Source: Leguminivora glycinivorella
Taxonomy: Eukaryota; Arthropoda; Insecta; Lepidoptera; Tortricidae
DNA length: 64,000 bases
Reading direction: 5' to 3'
Assembly (NCBI RefSeq): GCF_023078275.1
Contig: NC_062991.1
Location: forward strand, 1,798,001-1,862,000
The position numbers and the translations under genes were made by a program. The first letter of the stretch is position 1. Every line of letters begins with the position of its first letter. The notes under the pieces are model-generated. The model was not told the origin of the DNA and made no database searches. It saw only the letters and a program-made list of their open reading frames with translations. Positions 25,601-40,600 of the stretch are shown here, piece by piece.

Positions 25601-28600
25601 GAACAAAATAATGATACACTTCTATCTCTAAAAAAAGAAGACATGATTGATTTATATGAGGACATCAATATACCATTCGGGATTCGTAGCACGAATAAAA
25701 AGTTGATGATGGGTAATTCTGATGTATACTTGTCTTTGGTAAATAAGACTTCCGATACTGAAAAACAATATGTTATTACTATAGACAACAAAAAATTTGA
25801 ATTAACCGCAGGGTTGAAAGAACTATTGATGCGAAACAAACCCAATCTCAGTCTTGTTACTGAAAAAGATAAAACTGAATACAAAGAAATGTTAACCCGT
25901 ACAAACGCACATAAACGAGATTTTGATCCAAACGGAAAATTAAAAGGAGACAAAGGTATAAAATATTGCAGTATTATCAAACCTCTCTTTTCACAATTAC
26001 TTGACACTAACATTAAAACAGGTGGTAACTTACCTGCATTAAAACATTATAAAAGTAACACAGATTATATTTATTGGGATGATCCAAATGAATTAATTGA
26101 AAGGCTTAAACTTTTGATTGCATCCAAAGACGCTGGAAACACCAACCATGATAATGAAATTATATCAATTATTGAAGAATTAAAGGAAGCCGGTATTGTA
26201 AAGCAATAAAATAAATTGAAATATTATGTTAATGCTCAGTGAATAAATAAACGTGTCTTAGACATGACAAATAACAATGATATTTATAATTGTAAAGCAG
26301 AATTTAATAAAGTATTAAGTATAAAGGAGGAAAATATATTATCTAATACAATAAATACAGAAATAATAAACAAAATCGATGCCTGTATGAAAAAGGTGAT
26401 GAATATAGATAAAAACATTTCGGTTTTAATGAATCGAGTAACAAAAGTTGAAAAGAATATTTCTAACAAAGAATTTGAATATAATATTAATAAACATTAT
26501 GAGCAAAGCGGACGTCGTAAATGAAATTCATAAAAATGCAAGGGTGAATTTTCCTCGAAGAAGCGTCATTTTAAGAGATATTGATGACCTCTGGCAAGCA
26601 GATTTAATAGATATGCAGACTTTTTCAAAACTGAATGCTGGTTATAAGTACATATTAGTGATTATTGACTGTTTCTCAAAATACGCTTGGGCATTTCCAC
26701 TCAAACGTAAGACTAAAGAAACCGTATCCAAAATGTTTGAAACATTATTATCAAGAGGACGTAAACCAATCAATTTACAAACAGACAGGGGTAATGAATT
26801 TTATAATAGTAATTTCAGAAAAGTTGTTCAAAAATATAATATTAATCATTACTCTACATTTTCCACCAAAAAGGCATCAATAGTTGAAAGACTTATAAGA
26901 ACTCTTAAAGCTAAGCTGTATAAGGAGTTTAGTCTGAAGGGTAATTATAAATGGGTCGATGGAACTCTTGACCAGAAAGTTTCAGAATATAATCATACTT
27001 TTCATAGGACGGTGGGAAGAGCGCCGATCACGATCAATCGTAGTAATAAAGGAGTTGTATTACAAAGATACATTAAGAATTTACTAACAAAGAAAAACCC
27101 GGTTTGCAAAAGGTTTCGTATTGGAGATTTTGTAAGAGTTAGCAAGTATAAAGGATGTTTCGAGAAACGATTTACCCCTAATTGGTCAACAGAAATATTT
27201 AAGATAACTAATGTTCGAAATACTAACCCCACTACATATTATCTAGAAGACGCCAAGCGTAGGCCTATTTTAGGAGCATTCTATGCGCAAGAAATTCAGA
27301 AAACTTTGCATCCTCAAGTTTATCTTGTTGAAAGAGTGTTAAAACGTAAAGGAAATAAAGTATATGTTAAGTGGCTCGGCCTTCCACCGAGTGAAAATAG
27401 TTGGATTGATAAGACAAATCGTTTGTAATCGGGTTTAAATTTACTTTCACTGTTTTGTACACTCATTTGTATTTCAAACTCTACACTATAGAGACCAGTA
27501 CAGACATATCCAACATTTAAATCTATTTCATAAAAAATGAAACGCACGAGAAATAATTCTGAAAACGAAAATAAGAAGAAACTTAGCAATCAGAAATTTG
27601 GAGCTGGCTTAAAGAAAACTTTTAATAATCTTGTTTCACACACTAAAAGACATATCAGTAATCTAAAGCCAAAATGTAAGAACATGCTAATGGAATTAGC
27701 GTATGCTGCTGCTCAAGAATTAGCATCGGACTTGCCTATACAATTACCCAGAGTGATACCAGTACCTAAAACTGGCGGATTTCTACCATTGATTCCAATT
27801 TTAGCAGGATTATCGGCTACAGGAAGTTTAGCAGGAGGTGTTGCGGGAATAAGAAAAGCTATTAACCATTATAAATCAGCAAAACGACAACTAGCTAAAT
27901 TAAAGAGACATAATATGAAAATGGAGGGTAAATGTATTGGAAAAGGAGTGCATCTTAAACCCTACAAGGGTGGACTAGGAATTTATGTTACAAATAAAAA
28001 AAACTAGATGGCAGGCTACCCAATAGAGCATTGAGTAATATCGATATAATAAAACATTCGAAAAGTATTCCTTACTTTCGTGGTGTATTCATGAGAGATG
28101 AATTACCACCAAAACCATTACCGATGGAATGTGGTGTGATTAATTTAGATTCATCTGAAAATAACGGTACTCACTGGGTAGCCTATGGAAAAAATAAAAA
28201 TTATATTGAATATTTTGATAGTTACGGAAATTTAAAACCTCCAAAGGAATTCATAAAATATATGGAAGCTAATATACGCTATAATTACGATAATATACAA
28301 AAAAATCATTTATTTAACTGTGGGCATTTATGTTTAAAATTTCTGAATTCATTCTGGCAGAAATATTATTAAATAAGTAAACTTATGTGTTTAATAAGAC
28401 CAAAAACATAATACAACAATATTATAATAAACGATATCTTCTACCGTATCACATTCAACCTCGAACAGTGTCTAGAATCGGGTGTTAAGCATACGTTTAC
28501 ATAATTTTACCTTACAAAATCAAGTGATACATTATGTATGTTTTCAATAAAAGCGGAATTACAAGAATACCATCGAATATTCAACTCCCAGTCTTCAAAG

Positions 28601-31600
28601 GAGCAAGTCGATTAAATTCTAGCAAGAGAATTACTAAGAGCAATAAGTTATTTCTTCGTTCTCTTGGGTTTAAAATAAAATAAAATACTTATAATAAGAT
28701 GTTGCATATCACAGATATTCCACAACAAGATAATTCAATTGAAAGCTATACCATCCATTCATACAATCCCTACAATCATAGCTTTAAGGAAAATGACGAA
28801 ATCAGGATACCTATAAATCAACAAGATGTGTATGTATTACCATCTGCAAGCTCCATTTACATTGAAGGGTATGCAAGTGTATGGCGAGTAGATGCTGGTG
28901 GGAAAAAAATAACAAAAGATGTAAATTTTACAAATAACCCCATATTATTTTTGTTCAAAGATATAAGTTACGAACTAAATGGGATTGAAATTGACCGGAA
29001 TAAAAATTGCGGGATTACTACAACGATGAAATCTCTTATTTCAATGAATGAAGGAGAAAGTAAGAACGCTGCATTGTGGGGTTGGGATCTAAGCGGGAGT
29101 ATTCTAAAGCAAGGTCATTTCTCCATTATAATACCTCTGAATAAAGTGCTTGGCTTCGCGGAAGATTATAATAAGATTTTAGTCAACTGTAGGCATGAAC
29201 TTGTACTAAACAGAAGTAATTCAGTTTTAAATAGTGTTGTACTTGAAGAAAATGATCAAGTTCAAATTGATATCCATAAAATCCAATGGCGGGTACCACA
29301 TGTTAGAGTTTCTGACCGTAATAGATTGCCACTACTAAAGTGCTTAGAGAAAGATCGATCTATACAACTAGCATTCCGGAATTGGGATTTGTATGAATAT
29401 CCACTTTTACCTAAAACAACAAAACATGCATGGTCAGTAAAAACCGCTTCCCAGTTAGAAAAGCCTAGATATGTTATATTAGCATTACAGACTGATAGAA
29501 AACTAAACAAACTAAAAAATTCTACTATATTTGATCACTGCAATATAACTAACGTCAAATTATTTTTAAATTCACAGTACTTTCCATACGATCCTCTTAA
29601 TTTAAAATTTAGCGAAGACAAATTTAGTATATTATACGAAATGTATGCTAACTTTCGTCAGTCGTATTATGGGGTCGGTGTCGATCCTCTGCTTAATCTG
29701 AACACATTAAAAAAAACTCCTTTATTTGTAATAGACTGCTCAAGGCAGAACGATTCATTAAAAACTGGCCCAGTTGACGTTCGAATAGAAATCGAGTCCT
29801 CAGAAGACATACCTGATAAAACGACAGCCTATTGTTTAATTATAAACGATCGGCTTGTCGAGTATAAACCTTTGAGTAATATAGTAAGGAAATTATCATG
29901 AATGTGATTTTGGATGTTCAAGGATTTAAAAATGAAAATAATCAATTTATACCAAAAGAAGTGGCGATTATTTCTCAAAAAAGTTTTCTTGTGTTTCTGA
30001 TCAGCCCTCCCCATCCGTTCTATACCTTAACAAAGAAAGAACGTTCACAAGTCTCTTGGGTGGAAAAATACAAAGGAATATTATGGAATGAAGGCTATGT
30101 ATCATATTTTAATTATAAGAATTTGATTGTTGATTACTGTAAAGATAAACACATTTATACAAAAGGTTATGAAAAAGTGCAGTGGGTGAAAGAAATAACA
30201 GACAGTGATAATGTTTATAATTTAGAACATTTTGACTGCCCAAATTTAAAGACTTTATGCGAAAAATATTCAAATAAATGTGATATTCAAAATTGTATAT
30301 ATCATGCTAATGTCTGCGCTTTTAAAAATGTATCATGCCTGAATAAGTGGTGTATAGAAAATAATGTTTTTTTTACAAAATAAAATATAATCATGAATAC
30401 CTGTGTTATTATTTTAAAATTATGATGATCTATAAAACAAAATAATATAGGTAATAAGTAATTTTAGTACCATCATAAATATCAAACCTAAAGTCACTCG
30501 AACCAATTTGCAAATAAATAATCAATTAAAAATGGACAACAATGTGGAAGACATCGATGAAGTTCTTATTTATCAATGTCATATACCGACATGGACACCA
30601 TATATTATACTGGTTTTCGAGTATTGGCATGAGTAATCAGAAAAGATAAAGGGTTCGTATAGACTTGGTTACAAATTTGAATGTTTGAGTGTTACTTTTA
30701 GAATTGAATCTGATAAATCAGAACTTACTAACATCCTGCTACCTCGCTACTTGAAAAGGTGACTTCTTGAATGGACACAAAATGAGTAATTATTTGAATG
30801 ATCGATCGATTAAAATTAGTATTCTAATGTGTAATATTGGTGGCACCTGGATCTTCTTTGATCCAGGTGCACCAATATTACACTACTCACGTCAGCGATG
30901 GCGGGATAACCTGGACTCATTTTTGAGTGGTCGGCCAGACGCTTACAGACTGAGTTCATATTTTTTTTTTAATTTTAATAGGCTTTAAATTTAAATTTAT
31001 AGATTGTATCATTCACCCAGATGTATTTTACAGTGTTCTTGGTATCTAATATACAGGGTGAAATAAAAAGGACCGACAAAATTTTGCGTAGTGACTTTTG
31101 AGGTCGTAATGAACAACCTTTTATTATGAGACTTTTATGCGCAAATGGAATGAAATGCACATTAAAATTTGATAATAATTATTATTTAGTTTAATTAAAA
31201 TTGAGTGACTTATTGTAGTAGTGTTTTGAAATGTAATGTTTTACCTAATACCTAATGTAATTTATGATCAGTTTTTATTATTCATACATACATACATACA
31301 TACAATCACGCCTGTATCCCATAAAGGGGTAGGCAGAGCACATGAAACTACTAAAGCTTCAGGGCCACTCTTGGCAAATAAGGGGTTAAAAGAAAACGAA
31401 ACTGTGGCATCACATGCATGTGTTTATTATTCATTTTTAATTTATTTGTTATTATTTAATTTTAAATTAATTTGATATGTTCCTATTGTTCCTACACTAA
31501 CATTAGTCTTTAAGAAAAAAAATGTTACTAATACAAATATGGGTACAATACCTGAAATAAATGATTCAATTCAATTCAATTATGAGACTGAAATCGCAAA

Positions 31601-34600
31601 AAGAAATTTGGCTGTTTCATATAATTATATCTGGGCGACCGAGCTTCGCTCGGTTCTGTTTCGTATCCTTGACATGTGTCGCCATCTAGTTCAAAAATGA
31701 ATAGTACCTACATCGAGCGAAAGAATTCTCAGCCTTAACATCACAACTACTCCACACGAGATGGCGCGCATTTCGCCACAAAAACTCAAATAGTGTATTT
31801 TTCTATTCGTTTTAGCCTTGACCTGTGTCGCCATCTAGTGTTTGCATTAAATAGTACTTACATAGACCGAAAGAATTCTGTCTTAACAGTACAACTACTG
31901 CACACGAGATGGTGCGCGAAGAAAAACGCATGAAAACTCGAAAATTCGCGTTTTCCGGGACCTAAGGATAAGTTAGACCGATTTTTCACCCCCAAAAACC
32001 CCCACATAACAAATTTCAGCGAAATCGTTAGAGCGGTTTCCGAGATCGTCAGTGTAAATAAATATATAAATAAGTAAATAAATATACAAGAATTGCTCGT
32101 TTAAAAGTATAAGATACATTTCGACTGTCATGATGCCGCTCATTTCTATGAAACAGCCAATTTTTTTTGGGCGATTTCAACATTGGTTCCATATTAAAAG
32201 TTGTTCAATTTTGAACGGTCCTTTTTATTTCACCGTGTACATGCAGGAAGAGTGACAAAAACGTGTATACGGGCATTTTCAGAATTTGGGTCTCCCCAAT
32301 TAGTAAAAGTTGTTAACAAAAATTAACTCGCTGTCAGTTTTGTGACGGCAATTAAGCATAAAATCTGTATAAAAATTTACTTTTTTCACATTCTGAATGT
32401 AGATTAAAGTTTATGTAAGTAATTAACACAAAAATAATATTTTTATAGAAATTTCATGCTTAATTATCGTCACAAAACTGACAGTGAGTTAATTTTTGTT
32501 AACAACTTTCGCTAATTGGGGGGTCAGAAATTCTGAAAATGCCCATAGGTACACTTTATTGCTTACACACTCTAAGTTTGTGGATACATATTTTAGCCAC
32601 TTTGTCCGCATCTATATTAACACGTTGACTGCTTTATCTCTCGTTATTAAAATTGCCTGATAGGCAATTATTCAGTTTTATTCACAAGTGTGATTTAATT
32701 GATTTTGCTGTCTTTTTCACGGTGGCTTCGGAACTAATATCGTAATTTACAATAGATTATTGAATTTTTCGATCAATTTGGACAGAAGTGAGAGATGAAT
32801 TGGCAGATCTTTCACACAAACTTTGAAATTACAACTATGAAGTTGTTTTTGGTGTTGCTGCCTTTTGGTGTATATGCGGATTTCGTCGCTATTGGAAATG
32901 ATGCTAGGACGGTAAGAATTTAAATATAATAACCTCTAAAACTGGAGTTGTAGAAGTGGGCGTCAAGACCGCTAAGCTAAAGTAGCACTGGGCTGGACAT
33001 GTCTGCCGCATGCACGAGGAAGGTGGGCCAAGATTACTACAGGCTGGGACCCGCGAAACACAATAGCCGATGTAGACCGGCCGGTTCTGGCAGACTAAAA
33101 ATGAGATGGCGGGATGACCAGCAGGGTTAGCACATGATTGCCGCGAGATAGACTACCCGTCCTTATAATATTGTCTTCGGTTACCGCGATAGTTACTCAT
33201 GAACTAAAACTAAGGAAACGGATTAAATCGGGTATAATGAATTTACAATTCACCCCGACGTTTCGAACACTTTACAGCGTTCGTGGTCAACGAGTGACTG
33301 AGGAAAAATTACAATGTGCAAAAGCTACCCACATACAAGAAATATTAACGAATAATGACCATAAATAATATAAATAATTAATGAATCTACGGTTGTACTC
33401 ACGTTATTATATCGAGATTGCTGCGACATGTTTCGGGCCAATTCAGAGGCCCCTCTTCAGGCATGTAGGCGGTTAGTTCACGGAGTTTAGCCGTCGCGTG
33501 AACTCCTATATGCCTGAAGAGGGGCCTCCGAATTGTCCCGAAACATGTCGCAGCAATAGCGATATAATAACGTGAGTACAACCGTAGATTCATTTATTAT
33601 TTGAATATGTCTCACGAAAGTTTAACGTGTATAAATAATATAGATTCAAAAAATTTACTATTACTATCTGAAAAAACAATTAATCAATTAATCTACACAA
33701 AATTGACAAAACACAAACTGCAAATGTCCAACACCATACAACACAAATGCCTCACAGTCTTCGTAGCGATTTAATCCGTTTCCATAGTTTTATTTGGTTT
33801 TATTTTACCCGTCCTTATGTCATTATTACAATTAAAAGAAGACGTGTGGTCTATCTCGCGGCGGCATACTCTCGAGGCAATCATGTGCTAGGCCTTCTGG
33901 CCGCATTCTCCCCAAAATGGTGGGAACTGGGAAAACGCTGACCACAGAGTCAAATGCAAAAAGCGAGGGCCTTTGCTCAGCAGGGGGACACTAAAAAAGG
34001 CTAATAAAAAATATATAGATTATTTATTTTATTAATTTAGTCGCCTCGCGGTAAGTACGTGCGAATTTCGTTCCGGAGGTCGCGAGTTCGAACCCCGGCT
34101 TCACACCAATGAGTTTTTCGGAATTTATGTGCGAAATTTCATTTGATATTTACCAGGCGCTTTTCGGTGAAGGAAAACATCGTGAGGAAACCGGACTAAT
34201 TCCAATAAGGTCTAGTTTACCCTTCAGGTTGGAAGGTCAGATGGCAGTCGCTTTCGTAAAAACTAGTGCCTACGCCAAATCTTGGGATTGGTTGTCAAAG
34301 CGGATCCCAGGCTCCATGAGCCGTGGCTAATGCCGGGATAACGCAAGGAGAATGATGATGATGAATCGCCTCATTTAAAAAAATCACATTTTAGAGTAAC
34401 CTGAATTTCGCTTAACGAGCTGTGTAAGAGACTGCCTTGTAACCGAAGAGCTGGCAGCTTTCTCATGCAGCGAGGAAAACTTTTTTTCACTATTATCGAA
34501 TAATCTTATGGTATATTTAGTTACTTAAAATTAAATAATTATTTATAAAATACTTAACTTAGTACCTACAATATATCGATATACATTACATTAATAAATA

Positions 34601-37600
34601 AATAAATTCTATACTCGTATATATTTAAAACCCTCTCTACGTCAGAGTTTGAATTTATAGCCACTCGTTTCGAATTTCTTATTTACCGCACTTGTATCGT
34701 AATGTACTATTTTATGTTTATTTCCAGGCACTTAGACAAAGTTACGATGAAGAACCCGAAAGAGTGCCACCTGAAGTTTTGAACAGTATAAAAAAGGTAT
34801 GTATGAAATAAAATCTAATAAGTACCTATTTTTTTTGTTGTTATTTTATAATATAACAAGCAATAAAAAAATTACATAACATAATTGTAATTTTAATATT
34901 GATGTTGTCTGGTCATACACCATTTAGATTTTTTTGGGATTAACATACATAAAGGCGCTTAGTTTTTTTTCTTAGAATTACGTATTAAAATACGCATAGA
35001 TTTCTTCAAAATATTTAAAGGTCTATAATTTAAAAAAATGTTAACTTACCTGTAACTATTTATTATTTTCTCACTCGATTTCTTTTTATTACGTATATTT
35101 TAATGAATATATTTTTTACAGCTTACCAAAGTAGAAAACGTAGACAAAGGAGCTGCAAAGGTACATTTATCTTCATAATTTCGGACAACATTCGTTTTAA
35201 TAGTTTTTTTTAATTCTACTAAAAAACTATTTCACGCCATGACTTGCCACCGCGGTATAGCGCAGGCAACTATAAGCTTGATGAGCACCTCGCCTCTTGG
35301 CCAATGTTTATTAAGTATTTTTTTATGTTGGTTTTCTTTTATTGTTATTATTTCATAAAAAAATTTAATCAAATAATAAAATGTATATGTATTAGGTATT
35401 CGTAGCTCCAAAATTTTACGGCAATTATAAATAAATATGATCCGGACTGATTTTTATAATATTTTTTGTTTTAGATTGCCTTGGACATTATTAAACACGA
35501 CGAAAAAACAAAAGAGGTAAATAGAAAGATATAAAATAATTATATACCTAAATAAATATAATTTAGCCTGTGTGGTGACGGGTAAAGAATTTTACCACCC
35601 CCTTAATTTCTTCCCGTGGGTGTCGTAGAAGGCGACTATGGGATATGGGTTAAATTGTGGCGTAGGCGAGAGGCTGGCAACCTGTCACTGCAATGTCACA
35701 GTTTCGTTTTCTTTCAACCCCTTATTTGCCAAGAGTGGCACTGAAGCTTCAGTAGTTTCATGTGTTCTGCCTACCCCTTTATGGGATACAGGCGTGATTG
35801 TATGTATGTATGTATGTAAATATAATTTTATTTTAAAGGGAGGAAAGATTATTTTACAATTAAATTAATTACTAGATATATTATAACATACAAAATGAAT
35901 TGAAATTAAATATTATGACAATTCTTACAGGATATTAAAAAATTGGAAGCTTTTGCAGTAAGTTAATATAAGAGAATATAACGCGTCTGCTTTATTTTTT
36001 ATAATAAATAAAATTCAAAATAAATTATTTGATGTTCTTCATAACACGCTCTAAATTATATCATTTTTTTTCGGTTTTTAAATGATATTAATTATCAATA
36101 TTATCATACATAATTTAAATTGTTTGTTGTGATTGTATTTCAGAAAGACAGTGAAGCTGATATTGGGATTTTATCTAAAACGATAAAGGTAAAATAATTA
36201 AAAATAATGTCTTTGCATACCTGATGTCTCTTTTTGTTAACATTACAATAGAAGGTTAAAATGTTCTTTACTTTTTATATAGATGGCTGTAAGTAACGTA
36301 TAATTTAATATATTAATAAAGAAATATTAAAAGTAATATTTTCGGGTCTAATTTCATAAGAACGTTTCGTACTTATGAAATCAGAAAATGTTGTCTTTCA
36401 TATAAATTGTAGACTGGACCTGATTCGGGAAATAATTTTACGAGTTTACAAGAAAAAGGTATCAAAAAAAGGAAAATTAAAATGAAATAATATAAAAAAG
36501 GTCATACATACATATTTAAAAAAAATACAATTCTAAAAATTTGCGTCGTCGACAGATGACGTTAATTTTAGTATAGAAACTAAGACATCGGTAAATGGAA
36601 GTTTTACATGTTTGCAAGTTCTAGGGATTCTCTCTTAGATCTGTTGTAGGTAAAAAAGGTAAGACAAAAATAAATAAATAAATAATAATAAATATTGGGT
36701 ACACCTTACACAGATCAACTTAGCCCAAAACTAAGCAAAGCTTGTACTATGGGTGCTAAGCGACGATATACATACTTAAATAGATAAATACATACTTATA
36801 TACATAGAAAACATCCATGACTCAGGAACAAATATCTGTGCTCCTCACACAAATAAATGCCCTTACCGGGATTCGAACCCAGGACCGCGGCTTAGCAGTA
36901 CCGACTAGGCTAGACCGGTCGTCAAAATTGCTTCATCGTTTTAAGTTTTGCTTAAAATATTGTTGACAGGCTGCAGGTGCTATAGCAAGAGCAAATGAGG
37001 TATGTTAATTTAATATCACTCCGGGATACATAAAAACTCTTACAAGTAAATTGAAAAATCTCTCGCACTCTAAAACACCGGCCGGAAATATTGTATGTAA
37101 ATTCATTGCCGGCTTAATTTAGCCTGCAACTTTGTTATTTCCCGACTTTTATAAAAATGTAGCTTGTAGATTCTAAACGCGTTATGTTACTCGTATGTAT
37201 GTACTCGTATGACTTTAGTAATTTCGGTTCACCCTAATCTTGATCCTACTTTTTTATTTGATAATATCCTTTTATTTTATTATGAACTAGCGACCCGCCC
37301 CGGCTTCGCACGGGTACTATACCTACATGTACCTAAACCTTTCTCTAGAATCACTCTATCTATAAAAAAACCGCATCAAAATCCGTTGCGTAGTTTTAAA
37401 GATTTAAGCATACGTAGGGACATAGGGACAGAGAAAGCGACTTTGTTTTATACTATGTAGTGATAATAATTGCAGTTGGCGAATAAAATAATACAACATC
37501 AACCACCCGAGGTAAGTAAAAAAGTTTTTTACAAAAATAAAATTTTTAGAATATGGTAAAGAAACCCAGCATTAAAACTCTTACTTCAAGAAATTAATAA

Positions 37601-40600
37601 AATATTCTTATTTATTCCGTTTTTGTTCTTTCAGGCAAATAAATAAAATACCAAATCATTAACTTGAAATAAGTTTTTTGTCACAATTTTCTCATACCTA
37701 CAAATTATATTTTTAGTTGGCCGTAAGTATTCTAAACTATGTAATTAAAAAAATATTAAATTAAATTAATAACAAAAATATTTTTATTTTGAATCGATAC
37801 AGAATTCATTTTTAATAATGCATAATCTTATCTTACTGATTCACCATTTCAACACATCACAGATTATATTTTAAATGTTTTATTTGAAATCATTTTTATT
37901 GTTTTATTACTATCAAAAGAAAAATAAGTAATTTTTTTTTATGCGTTTTAGAAAAAACTTGAACCGAAACTCACTGCGTTAATACATAGTTTAAAGGTAA
38001 CTAACTATAAATGAACATTTTACTGTTTCCAATGGGGGATGTCTGAAAATTTTAAAATCGCCTGATATTTTTTCTGGTGATAGGAATAAGCATTTCTATT
38101 TACAGAAAAAAATTACAGATTTTTTGGTAGCACCATACATTTTATAAAAATAAAAACGTGTTGCTCGACTGCGCGTACGACCCACTTCGGCAGTTATGAG
38201 TTTTGTCTTAGTCTTTAAAAAAATTCCATTTTGAATCTGTGCTGGCCACAGACACTGACAGTTGATTGTCAGCTTGTCATTTTTCTCGGAGAATTCATAA
38301 CCATATCTGGTGAACTATTTATTACTGTTTTCAACTCATTTTCACTCCCTGGCCTCTGATTTTGCCTCCTTCTACGACTACCTTCGCTCTCGAACCCCGG
38401 ACCGTGATTTTACTGGCTTAAAACGACGACCTTTGATTTTAAACCCTGGACCTGATTCTACTTGCATTAACGAAGACGTGTGCTTGCCCTGCTTGCTGCC
38501 GACGGCCTTTGCGTTGAACCCCGGACCTGATTACAATTTTTAAGCCCATTGAATTGGGAAAACGTGGATAGGTACTAGCGATTTTGTAAGAGCTAGTTCA
38601 TCTAATTTGCCAAAATGTGGAACAGCGACAAACACAATGCCTGTGAAGAAGAAATTGATGAAAGATGCAGAGATATTTTGGACAGAGAATGTGTATCCCA
38701 TTAATTTTGAAAAGTGCAACTACATGTTATTAGAGTGTAATAAACATAAATTTGTCTTGATCTATATTAACATTATTACTCATTTTAGCACCCATAAGTA
38801 CGTTTTCACATTATTCGATCTAATACCAGATGTTGGACCGATATCCCATACATTACAGGCGTCGTCTTGGATTTTTTCCATTGAAATCCTTCCGACATCC
38901 GATATTGGATCGGGTAATGTGAAAACAGGCTAACTCCTAGTAGTGATTCATAAGCGCACCTGCCTACAGATGAGAACTAGAGAAGGACCTGTGCCCTAAA
39001 CAAATAACTTTAGATTGTTGGTTTATTGTCTGCTTTAAGTAGTTAGTGCTCAAAAAGGAAATGAGTTTGCGATGTGACGCCTACTGCTTTTCACATCACC
39101 CATTCAGAAAGGGTACTTTTCGGCCCTGTTAGGAGGTAATTAAGTGACACTTTTCTGTTCAATAACTTTGTCTGGCCTGTATAAAATATTAACGCCACGG
39201 AAAGTGTTTGCACATAAGTAATAATCAGTAATCAGTAATTCTTTATTGCTATCATAGGTACATAAGTTGGTACATTTCAGTAGGTATAGCACAGCTATGA
39301 ACCCTGTAAGGGCACTGCAAATATAGTTCTTAATAACTAAAAATCTTAATACTTATAATCTTATAAATCTTAATACCTATATTGCTATGAGAACATTTTT
39401 ATGTTGTAACATATTTTAATATTATGTATAAAAAAATTGTGTCGATTAAGTGCATAATATTTTTACAACAGACCTGATTCATATTTTAGTATTTTGCTTA
39501 TATATGAAAAAAAAAAGTGTCAAATGGTAGCAATAGTAGATTGTGCAACAAGGGAGAAAAATGAGATATATATCTTGAGTGTAGCAAGGTATTCTTAAAT
39601 TTAATCCTGAGCGTAGTGAGGGATTCAAGTGTTAAGACACAAGGTGGAATTAAATTTGCTACACATATTAACATCAACTTTTAGGAAATTTATATATAAT
39701 GATATGTTATATGAACATAAAAAATGGTATGTTATGTAACCATGTAAAAAAAATGTGTCCTTGAAGGGAAAAGTATCACTTTGGTCCCTAATAGCAAAGA
39801 GGAAAAGTGCCTCTTTGCACCCTCCTCGCAGTGCAGGGAAGAAAATAACCCTTTCTTTTCGAATCCCAGTCACTACACTCAGTATTCAATTACATATAGA
39901 ATACTTCACTTTGTTCACAATTCAATTTATATCCTCGCTATAAATATGCAATTTTGCTCCCTCGTAACACAATCTACTATAGTGCTGTTAATCATGCTTT
40001 AACAGTATGGAGGGCCATAGAAGAATATGGAAAGCCATAGCCGACTGAATTGGATAGTAACTTGACAGTAACTCGACACACATGACACACACGTACAACT
40101 CAGAAGTAAAATAAAACAACACAATAAAATAAATCAATTATATTTTATTATAGGACATTGCAAATTATAAAAAAAAATGTATTTTACCATATTTTTCCTA
40201 TTGGTCTATCCAAAAAATACACATTTTATAAAATGCCACCGTGTCAGATATTTATGGCTTTCTTTTTTATGATATTATTGCCAGCGTGTAACTGCATTTT
40301 AAGGTTGGTAAACAAGACACGGTATCTTACACTCAGGTGGTCTTCACAGCAAAATCGCACTCTGGTTGGGCAGTTCCTGCCAACCTATTGACACCAACTT
40401 TCCTTCAGCTCCTTTCTTAATATGAACAATTTTAAATCTGGGTTTTTCTGGTTGGTTTTAGAACAAGTTGGTATAAAGCATGTTTTGGGATCCTTATATC
40501 GTGTTTATGTACTTGTATTCATTATAACAAATAGTGTCCGGAACTTAAAAGCGATGATCGTCCTTATATCAAGCAAAATCAGAAGTCAGGGAGGCAAAAC

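Larger units (their letters stand above)
17067..30887 (+). mobile_element. Complete Polinton/Maverick (adintovirus-like) element
   Basis: 13,821 bp between inverted repeats that start AGTAGTGTAATATTGG and end with its complement, flanked by CACGTC. It carries PolB, FtsK/HerA-type ATPase, retroviral-type integrase, adenain-like protease and double-jelly-roll capsid, the Polinton set that unites transposon and virus functions. All are on the plus strand except one small gene at 17898-18589. Several frames are broken (PolB twice or three times, protease start), so the copy is probably not autonomous unless the indels are assembly errors. A SINE sits inside one intron (19181-19390). Confidence 0.96.

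Noticed and set aside
36600..36660. A further micro-exon after TTCTCTCTTAG at about 36637
   Set aside because: Reading in phase 0 meets TAA before the next GTAAGA donor.
37630..37660. A micro-exon after TCTTTCAG at 37635
   Set aside because: GCAAATAAATAA contains an in-frame stop and no donor precedes it.
38607..38933. 108-residue frame in the foldback centre as a gene
   Set aside because: Part of it (ATATCCCATACATTACAGGCG region) is a dispersed repeat also seen near 61960; no coherent domain.
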